Shown here piece after piece: positions 52,969 through 62,226 of a stretch of 64,000 bases of DNA. The notes beneath the pieces are model-generated. The model did not search any database. It had not been told where the DNA came from and saw nothing but the letters and a program-made list of their open reading frames with translations. The position numbers and the translations under genes were made by a program. Source of the stretch: Bradyrhizobium sp. WSM1417 (GTDB lineage Bacteria; Pseudomonadota; Alphaproteobacteria; Rhizobiales; Xanthobacteraceae); contig NZ_KI911783.1 in the NCBI RefSeq assembly GCF_000515415.1, positions 6,311,831-6,375,830 of the forward strand. Reading direction: 5' to 3'. The first letter of the stretch is position 1. Every line of letters begins with the position of its first letter.

Positions 52969-55053
52969 ATGATGGCCAGGCTGCTACGATCGGCGGTCTT
53001 AGCGCTTCTGGGGGTGCTCGCCCTGGCGGGCGGCGATGTCTATGCTGCTGCCGAGAAGCGCGTTGCCTTGGTGGTTGGTAATTCCGACTACAAGGATCCC
53101 GCTTTGATCCTCCCCAATCCAAAGAATGATGCCGGTGCGATCGCGGACGTCCTGAAATCACTCGATTTCGAGGTCCAGGTCGTCACCAATGTGGGCAAGC
53201 GAGACATGGACGGCGTCCTTGAACGCTTCGCTCGCCTGGCGGTAACAGCCGATACAGCGATGTTCTTTTACGCCGGTCACGCAATCCAGTATCAGGGTAA
53301 GAACTACCTGATGCCGGTCGACGCAAAGTTGGAAGACGAGATCAGCGTCCGCTACAACCTTGTTTCTGTCGACGACGTGCGATCGACGCTCGATCGCGCG
53401 AGTGGCGTAAAGATCCTGGTTCTCGACGCCTGCCGTAACAACCCGATTGCCGACCGGCTGGAACGCATGGCGAATGGCAGTCAGTCGCGCGGCCTTCCGG
53501 CAACACGCGGCCTCGCGCGTATCGACAAGACGCAAGGCATGGTGGTGGCTTACGCCACGGCGGCGGACGACGTCGCCCTCGACGGCAACACCTCGCACAG
53601 CCCGTTCAGCGCCGCCTTGATCAAGGAAATGCAGGAGCCCGGCCTAGAGATCGGGACGATGTTCCGAAGAGTTGCGCGCGACGTCAACGACGCGACAGGC
53701 GGGAGGCAGCGACCGGAAACCTCGATAAGCCTGCTCAGCGAATATTTCCTCAACCAGTCAGACCGAAAGATTTGGGAGGACATGCGCGAAAACGCGGACA
53801 TTCCCCAAATCCGTGAGTTCCTGCGGCGTTATCCTAATTCTGTCAGCGCGCTTGACGCGCAATACCGGCTTGAGGTGCTGGAACGCGCCAGGCGAGACCG
53901 CGAGGATGAGGACGCCCGAATCCGCCGCGAAGCTCTCAAGAAGGAATTGGAAGAGCAGGAGAAAGCGGCGCGCGCCGAGATCGCTCGCCTCCAGGATGAG
54001 CGCAAGCAGGCCGACACTGCTGCGGCCCAGAAGGAAGCTCAGCGCAAACAGGACGAGCAGGCGCAACTGGCCGCGATCGAAGATCAGAAGAAGCGCGAAA
54101 AGCAGGCCCAGGATGAGCGTATCGCGCAACAGCAACGCGAAGAGCAGGGGCGGCTCGCGAAGCTTGAGCAGGACCGCAAGAACGCCGAAAAGTCGCTGTC
54201 CGAAAAGAAGGAAGCCGAACAACGCCGTTTGGCCGCAGAGAAGCTCGCGGCTCTCGAACAGGAGCGTGTCAAGGCTCAGCAGGAAGTCGCTGCCCGCGAG
54301 GAGGCTCGCCGCAAGGACGAGGAAGCCCGCAAGAGGGCAGAAGCCACCTGCAAGGCCGAGCAAACCACGGTCGAGACAATCGGGCGCAATGAGACCAAGC
54401 TAAACCAGTTCGTCACTGCCTCGACTTGCGCCGATGCCAAGGTGCGGGCGCAAAGCGTGATCGCAGCCCTTATCGGTGAGCGCGAGCAGGCTCAGCGAGT
54501 GTGCGACTCCGAGGGCAAGCAGCTCGCGACGCTGGTCAAGGCTCCCGGCACGATCGAGACCCGTAGCAAGCTCGCCGACCTGCAGTCTTCGCTGAGTTGC
54601 TCAACCCTCGCGCCGAAAATTGTCGAGGCGATCGGCCGCGTGAACATCGAGATCATGCGTGGTCTGGTACGCAGCTCGCAAGCCGAGCTCCGCAGGCTTG
54701 GCTGCTACCGCGGCGCCGAAAATGGCGACTTGAACGACGCCACGAAGGACGCGCTCAGGAAAGTTTATGTCGCTCTCGGCAAGTCTGATGACGTGCAGGA
54801 CATCGACGATGGCGTCCTCTCCGACCTGAAGAAGGCGGACGCGCCGATCTGCACGCAGCCGAAGCCCGAACAGGAAGACAAGCCGGTTGCCAGCCGTCCC
54901 GCGACCACGAACAAGATGAAGGCGGCGGTGCGCCCGAGCCGGGCGGTGCGCGACGACCGTCCGGCCCCCGCTCCTTCGGCCCGCGCGGAATCCCGCGCGT
55001 CATCGGGTGGCGGCGGTAGCGGAAGCGTTTCCGTTCACGGCGTCAGCTTCTGA
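52969..55053 (+). CDS. Secreted caspase-like (peptidase C14) protein with coiled coil, end of T6SS right arm (694 aa)
   Basis: The start is set at the ATG pair at 52969/52972, with AGGG just upstream and a signal peptide directly after (SAVLALLGVLALAGGDVYAA). The caspase domain follows: KRVALVVGNSDY, catalytic His104 in FFYAGHAIQ and Cys155 in LVLDACRNNP. A charged coiled coil of about 150 residues (about 310-465; heptad-rich KKELEEQEKAARAEIARLQD and similar) separates it from a C-terminal helical domain with scattered cysteines and a disordered Arg/Ser/Gly tail. It is the next gene after ppkA, 243 nt on. It shares the N-terminal domain with the protein at 16796 but not the C-terminus. Its role is unknown. 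Confidence 0.82.
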   Translation: MMARLLRSAVLALLGVLALAGGDVYAAAEKRVALVVGNSDYKDPALILPNPKNDAGAIADVLKSLDFEVQVVTNVGKRDMDGVLERFARLAVTADTAMFFYAGHAIQYQGKNYLMPVDAKLEDEISVRYNLVSVDDVRSTLDRASGVKILVLDACRNNPIADRLERMANGSQSRGLPATRGLARIDKTQGMVVAYATAADDVALDGNTSHSPFSAALIKEMQEPGLEIGTMFRRVARDVNDATGGRQRPETSISLLSEYFLNQSDRKIWEDMRENADIPQIREFLRRYPNSVSALDAQYRLEVLERARRDREDEDARIRREALKKELEEQEKAARAEIARLQDERKQADTAAAQKEAQRKQDEQAQLAAIEDQKKREKQAQDERIAQQQREEQGRLAKLEQDRKNAEKSLSEKKEAEQRRLAAEKLAALEQERVKAQQEVAAREEARRKDEEARKRAEATCKAEQTTVETIGRNETKLNQFVTASTCADAKVRAQSVIAALIGEREQAQRVCDSEGKQLATLVKAPGTIETRSKLADLQSSLSCSTLAPKIVEAIGRVNIEIMRGLVRSSQAELRRLGCYRGAENGDLNDATKDALRKVYVALGKSDDVQDIDDGVLSDLKKADAPICTQPKPEQEDKPVASRPATTNKMKAAVRPSRAVRDDRPAPAPSARAESRASSGGGGSGSVSVHGVSF

Positions 55054-55233
55054 TCTCAGGCGCGTAGTCAGCTTAAGGGATTAGGACTAAAAGATCTCGC
55101 TCGCGCGGGCGCTGGGCCAGAAGCTCATCACATTGATGAACAACGCTTAAGTACCGGTTCCGCGTTGTCAGATGGCGTCAATTCATCACGCCACGCGGAA
55201 CGACACTCGGCTCCGCCGATACAGTCGCCAGAA

Positions 55234-56235
55234 TTAGAACTTCCCAACGAACAGCAACTTGATATCGCGGTCCGGTGTGAAGTCGGTTGCTGACACATCG
55301 AGAGCCTGCTTTGCCGCTGACGTCGCCAGTTTGCCGGGACAATAGCTGACGAGTCGGCTTCCTCTGTCGATCGACAGGTGAAAGGTCTTGATCGGGCCCG
55401 CCCAATTGGCGCCGGTCTTAAGGACGTAGCTGATCCGCCGCTCCTGGACGCCGGCGCCATTGTTGGGCGCCAAGCCCGCCATCTTGTCGAGTTCCTGGAG
55501 GAAATCCTCACTCACGCAATAGTCCTTGCGGTAACGCTCGAATTCCTTCGCCATCGCCTTGTCCTGCCGCAGCCGCTTCCTGAGGATGGTATCGGTGCTG
55601 GCACCGACGCTGGGCCTGTAGCTGTGTTCCACGATGACCGGCTTGCCCGGCGGGAAGGTCTGCTCTCGATAGACGGCGGTCTTGACGACCCAGCCGGCGG
55701 CGTAGAGCGGCCGTCCGCGTTCATCGCTGCCCGCTGGCGTCAGCAATCCCTCCGACGCCATTTTGGTTCGGGTCGTCGCAGGCAAATCCTGCGGCCTGAA
55801 CTGTTGAGAGCCGAGCGGAAGAATGGGCACCTTGAGCTCGCGCAACTCGGCGCTGACATCCTTGTCCCCGAGAAAGGCTCGCTGATCGGTGCTGAATTTG
55901 ATCGGGCTGCCGTCCACCTTGGTTTCAAAATCGACGAAGTTCAGCGGGTCGTTGGCCGGGAAGGAAATGCTTTCGCCTTCCGAGAGATCGATGTCGGGAA
56001 GCGGGAACGCGACGGTCAGCGTCACCGGGGCTGTGGAAGTATTCACGAACTCGTAACGGACCCTGACGCGATCTAGTGAGATCCTAAGGTCCTCGCTCCT
56101 CATCTCCACGTTTGGAGCGCGCGCGAACTGTAAGCCGCCGATAGAGAGTTCAGCCGCAGAGTCGTTCGCGATTGCGGCGGAATAACCGCTGAAAACCAGA
56201 CCTGTAGCGAGTATGGTTGCACGAAGCCGATACAT
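55234..56235 (-). CDS. DUF4424 family secreted protein (333 aa)
   Basis: The start at ATG 56235 has AGGAG 7 nt upstream; longer in-frame starts overlap the neighbouring ialB-type gene region. The signal peptide (TILATGLVFSGYSAAIA) is followed by an Ig-like beta domain: NDSAAELSIGGLQFARAPNV, RVRYEFVNTSTAPVTLTVAF, PLPDI, WVVKTAVYREQTFPPGKPVI, VEHSYRPSVGA, typical of DUF4424. The C-terminal part has SYVLKTGANWAGPIKTFHLS. The function of the family is unknown. It is convergent with the caspase-like gene and divergent from the IalB gene. Confidence 0.88.
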   Translation of the reverse strand: MYRLRATILATGLVFSGYSAAIANDSAAELSIGGLQFARAPNVEMRSEDLRISLDRVRVRYEFVNTSTAPVTLTVAFPLPDIDLSEGESISFPANDPLNFVDFETKVDGSPIKFSTDQRAFLGDKDVSAELRELKVPILPLGSQQFRPQDLPATTRTKMASEGLLTPAGSDERGRPLYAAGWVVKTAVYREQTFPPGKPVIVEHSYRPSVGASTDTILRKRLRQDKAMAKEFERYRKDYCVSEDFLQELDKMAGLAPNNGAGVQERRISYVLKTGANWAGPIKTFHLSIDRGSRLVSYCPGKLATSAAKQALDVSATDFTPDRDIKLLFVGKF

Positions 56236-56422
56236 CCATCGCTCCTGCTGCTTGAAATGAGGAGCAGCCGTGCCGGCAACTCCTGGCAAAAAATATAATC
56301 CAACGATTTGCCGGATTGACATTCGATCGACCCGACACCGAAGTAAGCATAAGCTAATTGTCTCGACCGGCCAAATCCTTAATCCGCCTTGGCAAGGCCG
56401 TAACTTCGCTTCGTGGGCTCCA

Positions 56423-57079
56423 ATGCGTTTATTTTGTTGCACTGTTTTCCTTCTCTCACTTCTACTTGCTCAGAGCGCCGTGGCCGCGGAGAGCTCGTTA
56501 TGGTCGACCGGCTGGCTATTTGGCACCGCGTCCCAGGCCGGCGAGACCGGGCAGCTTGCCGAGGCCAAGCAGAAGGCGCCGGCCGCGCCGGCCAAACCTT
56601 CCGAGGGAGCGCCGCCGCAACAGGGTGCGGAAACGCCGGCGCCGCAGGCCGAAAAAACAGAGACGACCAATTTCGAAAACTGGATCCTGAACTGCCGGGA
56701 GTTCGTGGAAGGACCGAAGAAGCGGAGCTGCGCAATGACGGTCTCCGTCCGCAAGTCGGACACCAATCGCGTGGTGCTGTCCTGGACGGTTCGCCCGAAC
56801 GACAAGGGACAGCTCATGTCCATCGTGGAAACGCTGCCGGGTATCTCGATCCCCCCGGGCATTCAGCTGAAGTTCGAGAAGAGTTCGGCCACCAAGACCA
56901 TTCCGATCGAGGTCTGTGAACCTGCCTGGTGCGCGGGTTCGTTGGCGATGGACAAGGCCTTCATCCAGGAGGCGTCCGCCTCCGGAAAGGTGATGATCGT
57001 CATCACATCTTCGACCGGCCAGCCCGTTCAGTTCGAATTCCCGATCAAGGGGTTTGAGAAGGCCTACGCGAAGATGTGA
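56423..57079 (+). CDS. Invasion-associated locus B (IalB) family secreted protein (218 aa)
   Basis: Signal peptide at 1-22 (LFCCTVFLLSLLLAQSAVAA), an Ala/Pro/Glu-rich linker, then the IalB domain at about 85-218: NFENWILNCREFVEGPKKRS, CAMTVSVRKSDTNRVVLSW, GISIPPGIQLKFEKS, VCEPAWCAGSLAMDKAFI and GQPVQFEFPIKGFEKAYAKM. Four cysteines probably form two disulfides. IalB of Bartonella is linked to host-cell invasion; in free-living relatives the role is unknown. The start at ATG 56423 directly precedes the signal peptide. Confidence 0.9.
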   Translation: MRLFCCTVFLLSLLLAQSAVAAESSLWSTGWLFGTASQAGETGQLAEAKQKAPAAPAKPSEGAPPQQGAETPAPQAEKTETTNFENWILNCREFVEGPKKRSCAMTVSVRKSDTNRVVLSWTVRPNDKGQLMSIVETLPGISIPPGIQLKFEKSSATKTIPIEVCEPAWCAGSLAMDKAFIQEASASGKVMIVITSSTGQPVQFEFPIKGFEKAYAKM

Positions 57080-57159
57080 GGTCGCGGTGCTGGGCTTTGC
57101 CGGATCCTGCCAACGCGCGTCGCCGAATGCCCCGTAGGCATTATAGTTGGGGAAATGCA

Positions 57160-57190
57160 AAAGAGCGCCGCTGACCCACCGGCGCTCTTT
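57160..57190. terminator. Bidirectional rho-independent terminator
   Basis: Perfect 11-bp inverted repeat AAAGAGCGCCG / CGGCGCTCTTT with a 9-base loop, located between the convergent IalB-type and autotransporter genes. The A-run on one side and T-run on the other allow termination in both directions. Confidence 0.85.
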
Positions 57191-57207
57191 GTCAGCTTTC
57201 TGCTCTA

Positions 57208-60200
57208 TCAGGGCCCGAAGGTGTAACGCACGCCACCCAAGATGCCGCCGCCGTGCAGATTATCGCCAAAGCGCCAGTCGCCACGAACGAAACCAAGCAG
57301 GCCGTTGGTCTGCGACTGGAACGACAGACCCAAGCTGGTTTGATAGAACGTACCAACTCTGGTCGCCGTGATATTTGCCAAGCCTCCAGTGCTTCCAGTG
57401 AATGTACCGCTGGAGTCCCCTGCAAACTCATGCTGCACCAATGCGATGCCGAACGGCGACCAATTGTAGCCACCATACTGGAACCCAGTTCCGACGCGCA
57501 CGCCCGTCCGACCCAACAGGCTCTTGACCTCATTGAACCCGAGTACGCCGAAATTACTCCCCAGTGGCAGGTTGTCGAAGCTCGATCGCGTGTAGCTCAG
57601 ATTGGCCGTCGGCTCGATAAAGAAGTTCTTTGGAAGTGCGAACGTGTAAGCGATAGAGCCGTTCACATTGTCAGATTGCCCGTGGAACATTGCGTTGTTC
57701 AGCATGGCAGTCGGGTTCGTGATCCTCATGTCGTACCAGGAGTGCCGGTAGGTAAAGTCAGTCGAGAAGGCCCCCTTCGTCACGAGGTAGTAAACGCCCA
57801 TGAACGGCACATTGAATTTAACCGTGCTCGTTGTCGCCACCAGTTCATCTGCCGTTGCGTCAACTTGGCCGCCGGTGATGCCGAAGTGGGCATTCACTCC
57901 GTTACCGCCGAGATTTAGCCAGCCGCTGTCTGCACCAGCCTGAACGCCCGTGAATTGAACACGTTGTTTCGTGAAGACCTGCTCAAAGATCGAGGTCCCT
58001 GGGACGCGCTCGGTCCCGGTGGACGAAACCGTGGTCACACCACTCGAGACACGCGCCCAAGGACCGCCGACCACCTGGCAGGTCTTTTCGGATCCCGTCA
58101 TTGGCGTGAACGACGTGCACGGCTTGTCCGTCTGCGGCGAGGCAACCAGATTTCCGCCCGGCTGGTGGAAGGATGCATCGATTGCACTAAGCGTCGAGAG
58201 AATGCTGGTCAGCGGCGCGGCGGCAGGACCAGGCGCAGCGATGACATTATAACCGGCACTCCCCCCCGATGTGGCAACCTGTGCCTGGAAGAATCCGGTC
58301 GAGAGCGAGGCGCCACTCGCGGTGACGGAGCCCGCACCGCTGGAGTTCAGGACAGGGATAAAGCCGACAAATCCGCCGCCCGTAGCTGTACCGCTCAGGA
58401 CGACACTGCCCGAGGTGCTCGCAACACGCACCTGATTGGCCCCGGTGGCGCTGCTTAGGTTGACAACCCCCGCATTAATCGCACCATTGCCCGAGTAGGC
58501 GGACGTCGTCGCATTAATATTGCTGGAGCCGCTACCACCGCTCAGGTTGATCGTGCCGTTGTTGACCAAGGCGCCGGTGAGAGTGCTGTTTCCGGTGGCG
58601 TTCACGGTACCAGCGTTGGAGAAGCCGCCCGCCGTGGCGTTCATTACGCTTCCACCGTTCAAGTTCACAACGCCTGCAGCATTGTTCGTGAACCCACCCG
58701 CAAGCGTATTCCACGTGTTGTTGTTGGTGATTGTGCCGGTATTGCTGGCAACGTCGGCGTTATAGACCGCGTTGTTCGTCACGACGCCGGCGTTGTTGAG
58801 CACATCATTGACGGTGCCGTTGTTCGTGATCGTTCCGGTCGACGTATTGTTAATGCCCGGAGTATCCGTAAGAGTCGCACCGGCAGCGACGACGATGCCC
58901 CCCGAGTTCGACATCGCGGTCGAGACCGTGAGCAACCCTGAGTTCACGTTAAGCGAACCTGTGATCGTATTGGTGAAGGCGCTCGCTGTCACCAAACCGC
59001 CGGTGGCATTGAACGTACCGGAGTTGCTGACGCCGCCGGCAAACGTACCACCTGACGCGTTCGCGGTGGCAGCATTGGTCAGCAAGCCGTTAACCGTGCC
59101 GGACGTCTGCGTGAAAGTCCCTGAACTGTTGGTGACTGCGGCAAAAGTGCCCCCACTATTGGTGACCAAGCCGCCGGTGATCGTCGTCGTCCCCGCAACG
59201 CTACCGCCCACGTTGTTGGTGAACGTGCCGCCGCTCACGCCAAGGGAGTTCTGGAACGTGCCCGTGTTGGTCACCGCGCCACCCGAAACTGTCGAGGCGC
59301 CAGTCACGGTACCGGTGTTGCCGAAGGTGCCGCCGCTGTTGGTCAACGACGCGGTCGTGCCACCGTTCGTGGCGGTCGCGGAGTTGGTCACCGCACCCGC
59401 GTTACCGCTATTGTTGTTGAACGTGCCGGTGCCGCTGTTACCGACCGCAGCGAACGTACCGCCGCTGTTGGTGACCGTGCCGCCGGTGATCGTCGCCGTG
59501 CCGGCAACAGAGCCCGTTGCCGCGGTATTGGCGAACGTGCCGCCGCTCACGTTGAGCGTGCTGGAGAATGCGCCGGCGTTATTAACGGCGCCGGCAGACA
59601 CGGTCGCCACACCGGAGACGGTCGCGGTGTTGGCGTTATTGAACGTACCGCCGTTGTTGTTCAGGGTCGTGATCGAACCGCCAGCGTTGTTGTTGAACGT
59701 ACCGGAGGTATTGATCACGCCGGCCATGGTGTGCGTGTTGGCCACCGTTCCACCGTTGTTGGTGGTGGTGCCCGAGACCGTGCCGGTGGTGTTGTTGAAC
59801 GTACCGCCCGTGAGACCGAGCGTGCTGGAGAAGGTGCCGGTGTTGGTCACCGTGCCGCCGGAAATGTTCGAGGCACCGCTCACTGTTCCGGTGTTGCTGA
59901 ATGTGCCAGCGGTGTTGGTCAACGACGCGATCGTACCGCCGTTCGAGCCGGTGCCGGCGTTGCTCACTGCACCCGCCGAGCCGGTGTCGTTGTGGAAGGT
60001 TCCTCCCGCACCGTTGGAGACCGCTCCGAACGTTCCGCCGCTGTTGGTCACGGTGCCGCCGGTGATCGTCGTCGTGCCCGTGACGGAGCCCGTTACCGCG
60101 GTGTTGGTGAACGTGCCGCCGCTCACGTCGAGCGTGCTGGAGAATGCGCCGGCGTTATTAACGGCGCCGGCAGACACGGTCGCCGCACCGGAGACGGTCG

Positions 60201-61134
60201 CGGTGTTGGCGTTATTCAACGTACCGCCGTTGTTGTTCAGGGTTGTGATCGAACCGCCAGCGTTGTTGTTGAACGTTCCGGTAGTGTTAGTCACGCCAGC
60301 CATAGTGGCGTTGTTGTTCACCGTGGCGCCGTTGTTCGTGGTCGCGCCCTGAACCTGGCCACTCGCGTTGTTGGTGAACGTACCGCCCGTCAGCCCCAGC
60401 GTGCTCTGGAAGGTGCCGCTGTTCGTTGTCGAGCCGGCGGACTGAGTAACTGCGCCTGTGACGGTGCCGGTATTGCCGAACGTCCCGGAGTTCGAGACGG
60501 TACCCGTCACCGTCCCGCTGTTCGTGAATGTCGCACTGTTGGTGACGGTGGAGGTCAGAGAACCGCTGTTCACCAATGTGCCGGCTGTGACGCTTGTCGT
60601 CGTGAACGCGTTCGTTCCGCTCACGGTCAGCGTGCTGGCGCCAGCCTGCGAGATGCCCGCGCCGGTCATGTTGTTGCTGATCGAGATGGCCTGGCCGGCG
60701 TTGGCGTTGTTGACTAGGTTCGGCCCGGCGCCGTTGAAGTTCACGGCCTGGCCCGACACCGTATAGTTCTGGGACGTCGCGGTGAACGTCCACGAATCCG
60801 GCGTTATCGGGCCGGCGGTCACCGTGACCGTTGCACTGCCCGTGGCACCGAATTGAGCCGACTGACCGGCGTTGATCGGCGGAGCCCCTACGGGTGGGTT
60901 GGACCAGTTTGTCCCGAGATTATAATCGGTTGTCGTCGTGGTGCTGCCCGCACCGCCCCAGACCGATTGGGCCTGCGCCGCACCAGGAAGCGCCAGCGCT
61001 GCGGCGGCAACGGCAATAATCGCCGTGGTCTCCAGAAGCCTGCCCTTCAGCCTTTCGATGCCTGAGGATTTCGCTTTTGCTTTCGACGGCTTCAGACCAA
61101 GCGCGCGGAAACCCCGGATGCGAGACACCAACAT
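57208..61134 (-). CDS. Autotransporter adhesin with beta-strand repeats (1308 aa)
   Basis: The start is ATG 61134, with AGGGTGG about 6 nt upstream. An extended signal region ends with AIIAVAAAALALPGAAQAQ. The passenger (about 60-1000) consists of short Thr/Asn/Gly repeats of the type GGTVTNSGGTFxxVxNS and TGTFNNNAGGSITTLNNNGG, expected to form a beta-helix. Within it a 192-residue block occurs twice. The last about 270 residues are an autotransporter beta-barrel (VTKGAFSTDFTYRHSWYDMR, FFIEPTANLSYTRSSFDNLP, GFVRGDWRFGDNLHGGGILG), ending GVRYTFGP. It probably acts as a type V-secreted surface adhesin. There are no cysteines or protease motif in the passenger. Confidence 0.92.
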   Translation of the reverse strand: MLVSRIRGFRALGLKPSKAKAKSSGIERLKGRLLETTAIIAVAAAALALPGAAQAQSVWGGAGSTTTTTDYNLGTNWSNPPVGAPPINAGQSAQFGATGSATVTVTAGPITPDSWTFTATSQNYTVSGQAVNFNGAGPNLVNNANAGQAISISNNMTGAGISQAGASTLTVSGTNAFTTTSVTAGTLVNSGSLTSTVTNSATFTNSGTVTGTVSNSGTFGNTGTVTGAVTQSAGSTTNSGTFQSTLGLTGGTFTNNASGQVQGATTNNGATVNNNATMAGVTNTTGTFNNNAGGSITTLNNNGGTLNNANTATVSGAATVSAGAVNNAGAFSSTLDVSGGTFTNTAVTGSVTGTTTITGGTVTNSGGTFGAVSNGAGGTFHNDTGSAGAVSNAGTGSNGGTIASLTNTAGTFSNTGTVSGASNISGGTVTNTGTFSSTLGLTGGTFNNTTGTVSGTTTNNGGTVANTHTMAGVINTSGTFNNNAGGSITTLNNNGGTFNNANTATVSGVATVSAGAVNNAGAFSSTLNVSGGTFANTAATGSVAGTATITGGTVTNSGGTFAAVGNSGTGTFNNNSGNAGAVTNSATATNGGTTASLTNSGGTFGNTGTVTGASTVSGGAVTNTGTFQNSLGVSGGTFTNNVGGSVAGTTTITGGLVTNSGGTFAAVTNSSGTFTQTSGTVNGLLTNAATANASGGTFAGGVSNSGTFNATGGLVTASAFTNTITGSLNVNSGLLTVSTAMSNSGGIVVAAGATLTDTPGINNTSTGTITNNGTVNDVLNNAGVVTNNAVYNADVASNTGTITNNNTWNTLAGGFTNNAAGVVNLNGGSVMNATAGGFSNAGTVNATGNSTLTGALVNNGTINLSGGSGSSNINATTSAYSGNGAINAGVVNLSSATGANQVRVASTSGSVVLSGTATGGGFVGFIPVLNSSGAGSVTASGASLSTGFFQAQVATSGGSAGYNVIAAPGPAAAPLTSILSTLSAIDASFHQPGGNLVASPQTDKPCTSFTPMTGSEKTCQVVGGPWARVSSGVTTVSSTGTERVPGTSIFEQVFTKQRVQFTGVQAGADSGWLNLGGNGVNAHFGITGGQVDATADELVATTSTVKFNVPFMGVYYLVTKGAFSTDFTYRHSWYDMRITNPTAMLNNAMFHGQSDNVNGSIAYTFALPKNFFIEPTANLSYTRSSFDNLPLGSNFGVLGFNEVKSLLGRTGVRVGTGFQYGGYNWSPFGIALVQHEFAGDSSGTFTGSTGGLANITATRVGTFYQTSLGLSFQSQTNGLLGFVRGDWRFGDNLHGGGILGGVRYTFGP
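59149..60300 (-). repeat. Tandem duplication of a 576-bp (192-codon) block in the autotransporter passenger
   Basis: Two adjacent blocks, about 59725-60300 and 59149-59724, align with an exact offset of 576 bases, checked at two landmarks (GAGAATGCGCCGGCGTT and the CAT of the NTHTMAGV/NNATMAGV codons). Stretches of more than 100 bases are nearly identical; the second block diverges towards its end. Each block itself is made of shorter beta-strand repeats. Confidence 0.85.
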
Positions 61135-61343
61135 AAGCCCACCCTGAAAATGATCACGTAAAGCACGTGGCACGACTTCGGACCCCTCCAAGCCGTGCTC
61201 AATAAACAGAATTAGTTATTCACGATTCAGTAACCGACTCCAGCCTGCATCCCTTGCGTAACGGTATTAAAATACCAATGAGGCCAGTTTGCGAACAACC
61301 GTTGCACAATTGCAACGTGTAGAAATGATGCTCCCCAAGCACG

Positions 61344-61369
61344 CAAAAAGCCGCCCGCTAAATCGCGGG
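61344..61369 (-). terminator. Rho-independent terminator of the first CFWC small protein gene
   Basis: On the minus strand, CCCGC, a six-base loop, GCGGG, then CGGC followed by TTTTT, 25 bases beyond the stop codon. The short stem with a T-run fits a terminator. Confidence 0.6.
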
Positions 61370-61394
61370 GCATGAGAAAGATCAGGAAGACGAA

Positions 61395-61706
61395 TTAGAA
61401 TGAAAGGCCGGAGACGTATACCGGACGGCCGCACCAAAAGCAGTTAGGCCGGGCGTCCGAAGCCGCGGATACCAGTATGGGTTTGGGCGTCGGGGCCTGG
61501 GTAACTGCGGGTCGAGCAATTTTGGCGCGCTTTATAGCGTGAACAGGCCGCCAGCCGGTCGATACTGGTGCCGCGCGGGGCGCCGCGAAAACCGAGTCGA
61601 ACCACAACCAGCCGGTCTCGGCGCGCGCGGTTCCTGAAAGGCTGAGAAACGTCGCGGCGACGACGATCAACGCGGCGGGCTTCGCGATCTTTCCAAAGGC
61701 GGGCAT
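61395..61706 (-). CDS. Small secreted protein with C-terminal CFWC motif (103 aa)
   Basis: Starts at ATG 61706 with AGGAG 7 nt upstream; the in-frame TTG at 61712 is too close to it. The signal peptide (KPAALIVVAATFLSLSGTARA) is followed by a Pro/Ala-rich low-complexity middle and a conserved end, NCFWCGRPVYVSGLSF. A paralogue with the same start (xxFxKIAxPAAL), the same kind of spacer and the same C-terminal CFWCxRxVYxSGLxF lies at 61948-62226. Its length, own terminator and strong ribosome-binding site support a real gene. The function is unknown; the CxxC could bind metal or form a disulfide. Confidence 0.78.
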   Translation of the reverse strand: MPAFGKIAKPAALIVVAATFLSLSGTARAETGWLWFDSVFAAPRAAPVSTGWRPVHAIKRAKIARPAVTQAPTPKPILVSAASDARPNCFWCGRPVYVSGLSF

Positions 61707-61880
61707 GGGCAAACTCCTATTCCGTCCCCTGCCAGACTAGAGCTGGCGCGATTCCGAGCGAGAGCAATCTAGGCAGTGCCTATAGACGTGGCAATTAACA
61801 ACAAAGAAGCGCTCGCGTTCCCGGGCATTTTTCTGCGCGGTGCGACAACATCACCACAAACCTAGCGTCCATTGCGCCAA

Positions 61881-61908
61881 AAGAAAGGCCGCCTCGCGGG
61901 GAGGCGGC
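61881..61908 (-). terminator. Rho-independent terminator of the second CFWC small protein gene
   Basis: On the minus strand, GCCGCCTC, loop CCCGC, GAGGCGGC, then CTTTCTTTT. It lies about 40 bases beyond the stop codon. Confidence 0.8.
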
Positions 61909-61947
61909 TCTGGCGGCCGAACATGCGGCCTTCAATCTCTGCTTCGA

Positions 61948-62226
61948 TCAGAAAGTCAGACCGGAGATGTACACGGTGCGGTTGCACCAGAAGCAGTCAG
62001 GCTTCTCGGCCTTAGGAGCGGCAACCGCGACATGCTTGGCACGCGGGGTAACCACCGCCGGAGCAGCGCGCATCGGCTTCGCTTCATCGGCGGGCGAGAC
62101 GTCGGTGGGCGCCATTGCCACGACCATCCGCTTGCCGGACTGGGCCTGCGCGGCAGTCATGCCGCTCATCGAAACAACCGTCAGTGCCAGCGCGGCCGGC
62201 ATCGCAATTTTCTTGAAGAACGACAT
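61948..62226 (-). CDS. Small secreted protein with C-terminal CFWC motif, paralogue (92 aa)
   Basis: Starts MSFFKKIAMPAALALTVVSM at ATG 62226, with AGGAG 7-8 nt upstream; the upstream in-frame Met is rejected. Signal peptide cleavage is probably after AAQAQ. A Pro/Ala/Lys-rich spacer is followed by KPDCFWCNRTVYISGLTF at the very C-terminus, which matches the neighbour at 61395. The two genes are separated by about 240 bases and each has its own terminator, so they are likely transcribed separately. I recognise no named family. Confidence 0.78.
   Translation of the reverse strand: MSFFKKIAMPAALALTVVSMSGMTAAQAQSGKRMVVAMAPTDVSPADEAKPMRAAPAVVTPRAKHVAVAAPKAEKPDCFWCNRTVYISGLTF

Noticed and set aside
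58772..60352. Long plus-strand ORF (526 codons) rich in Val/Pro/Ala
   Set aside because: It is the antisense frame of the autotransporter repeats; its length is a by-product of the GC-rich repetitive coding sequence, and the product is low-complexity.
59731..60717. Plus-strand ORF (328 codons), Arg/Gly/Val-rich
   Set aside because: Another antisense frame of the same repeats, with no recognisable domain.
57208..61134. CRISPR-like periodic repeats
   Set aside because: The periodicity is coding (in-frame beta-strand repeats of a surface protein); there are no uniform spacers and no cas genes.
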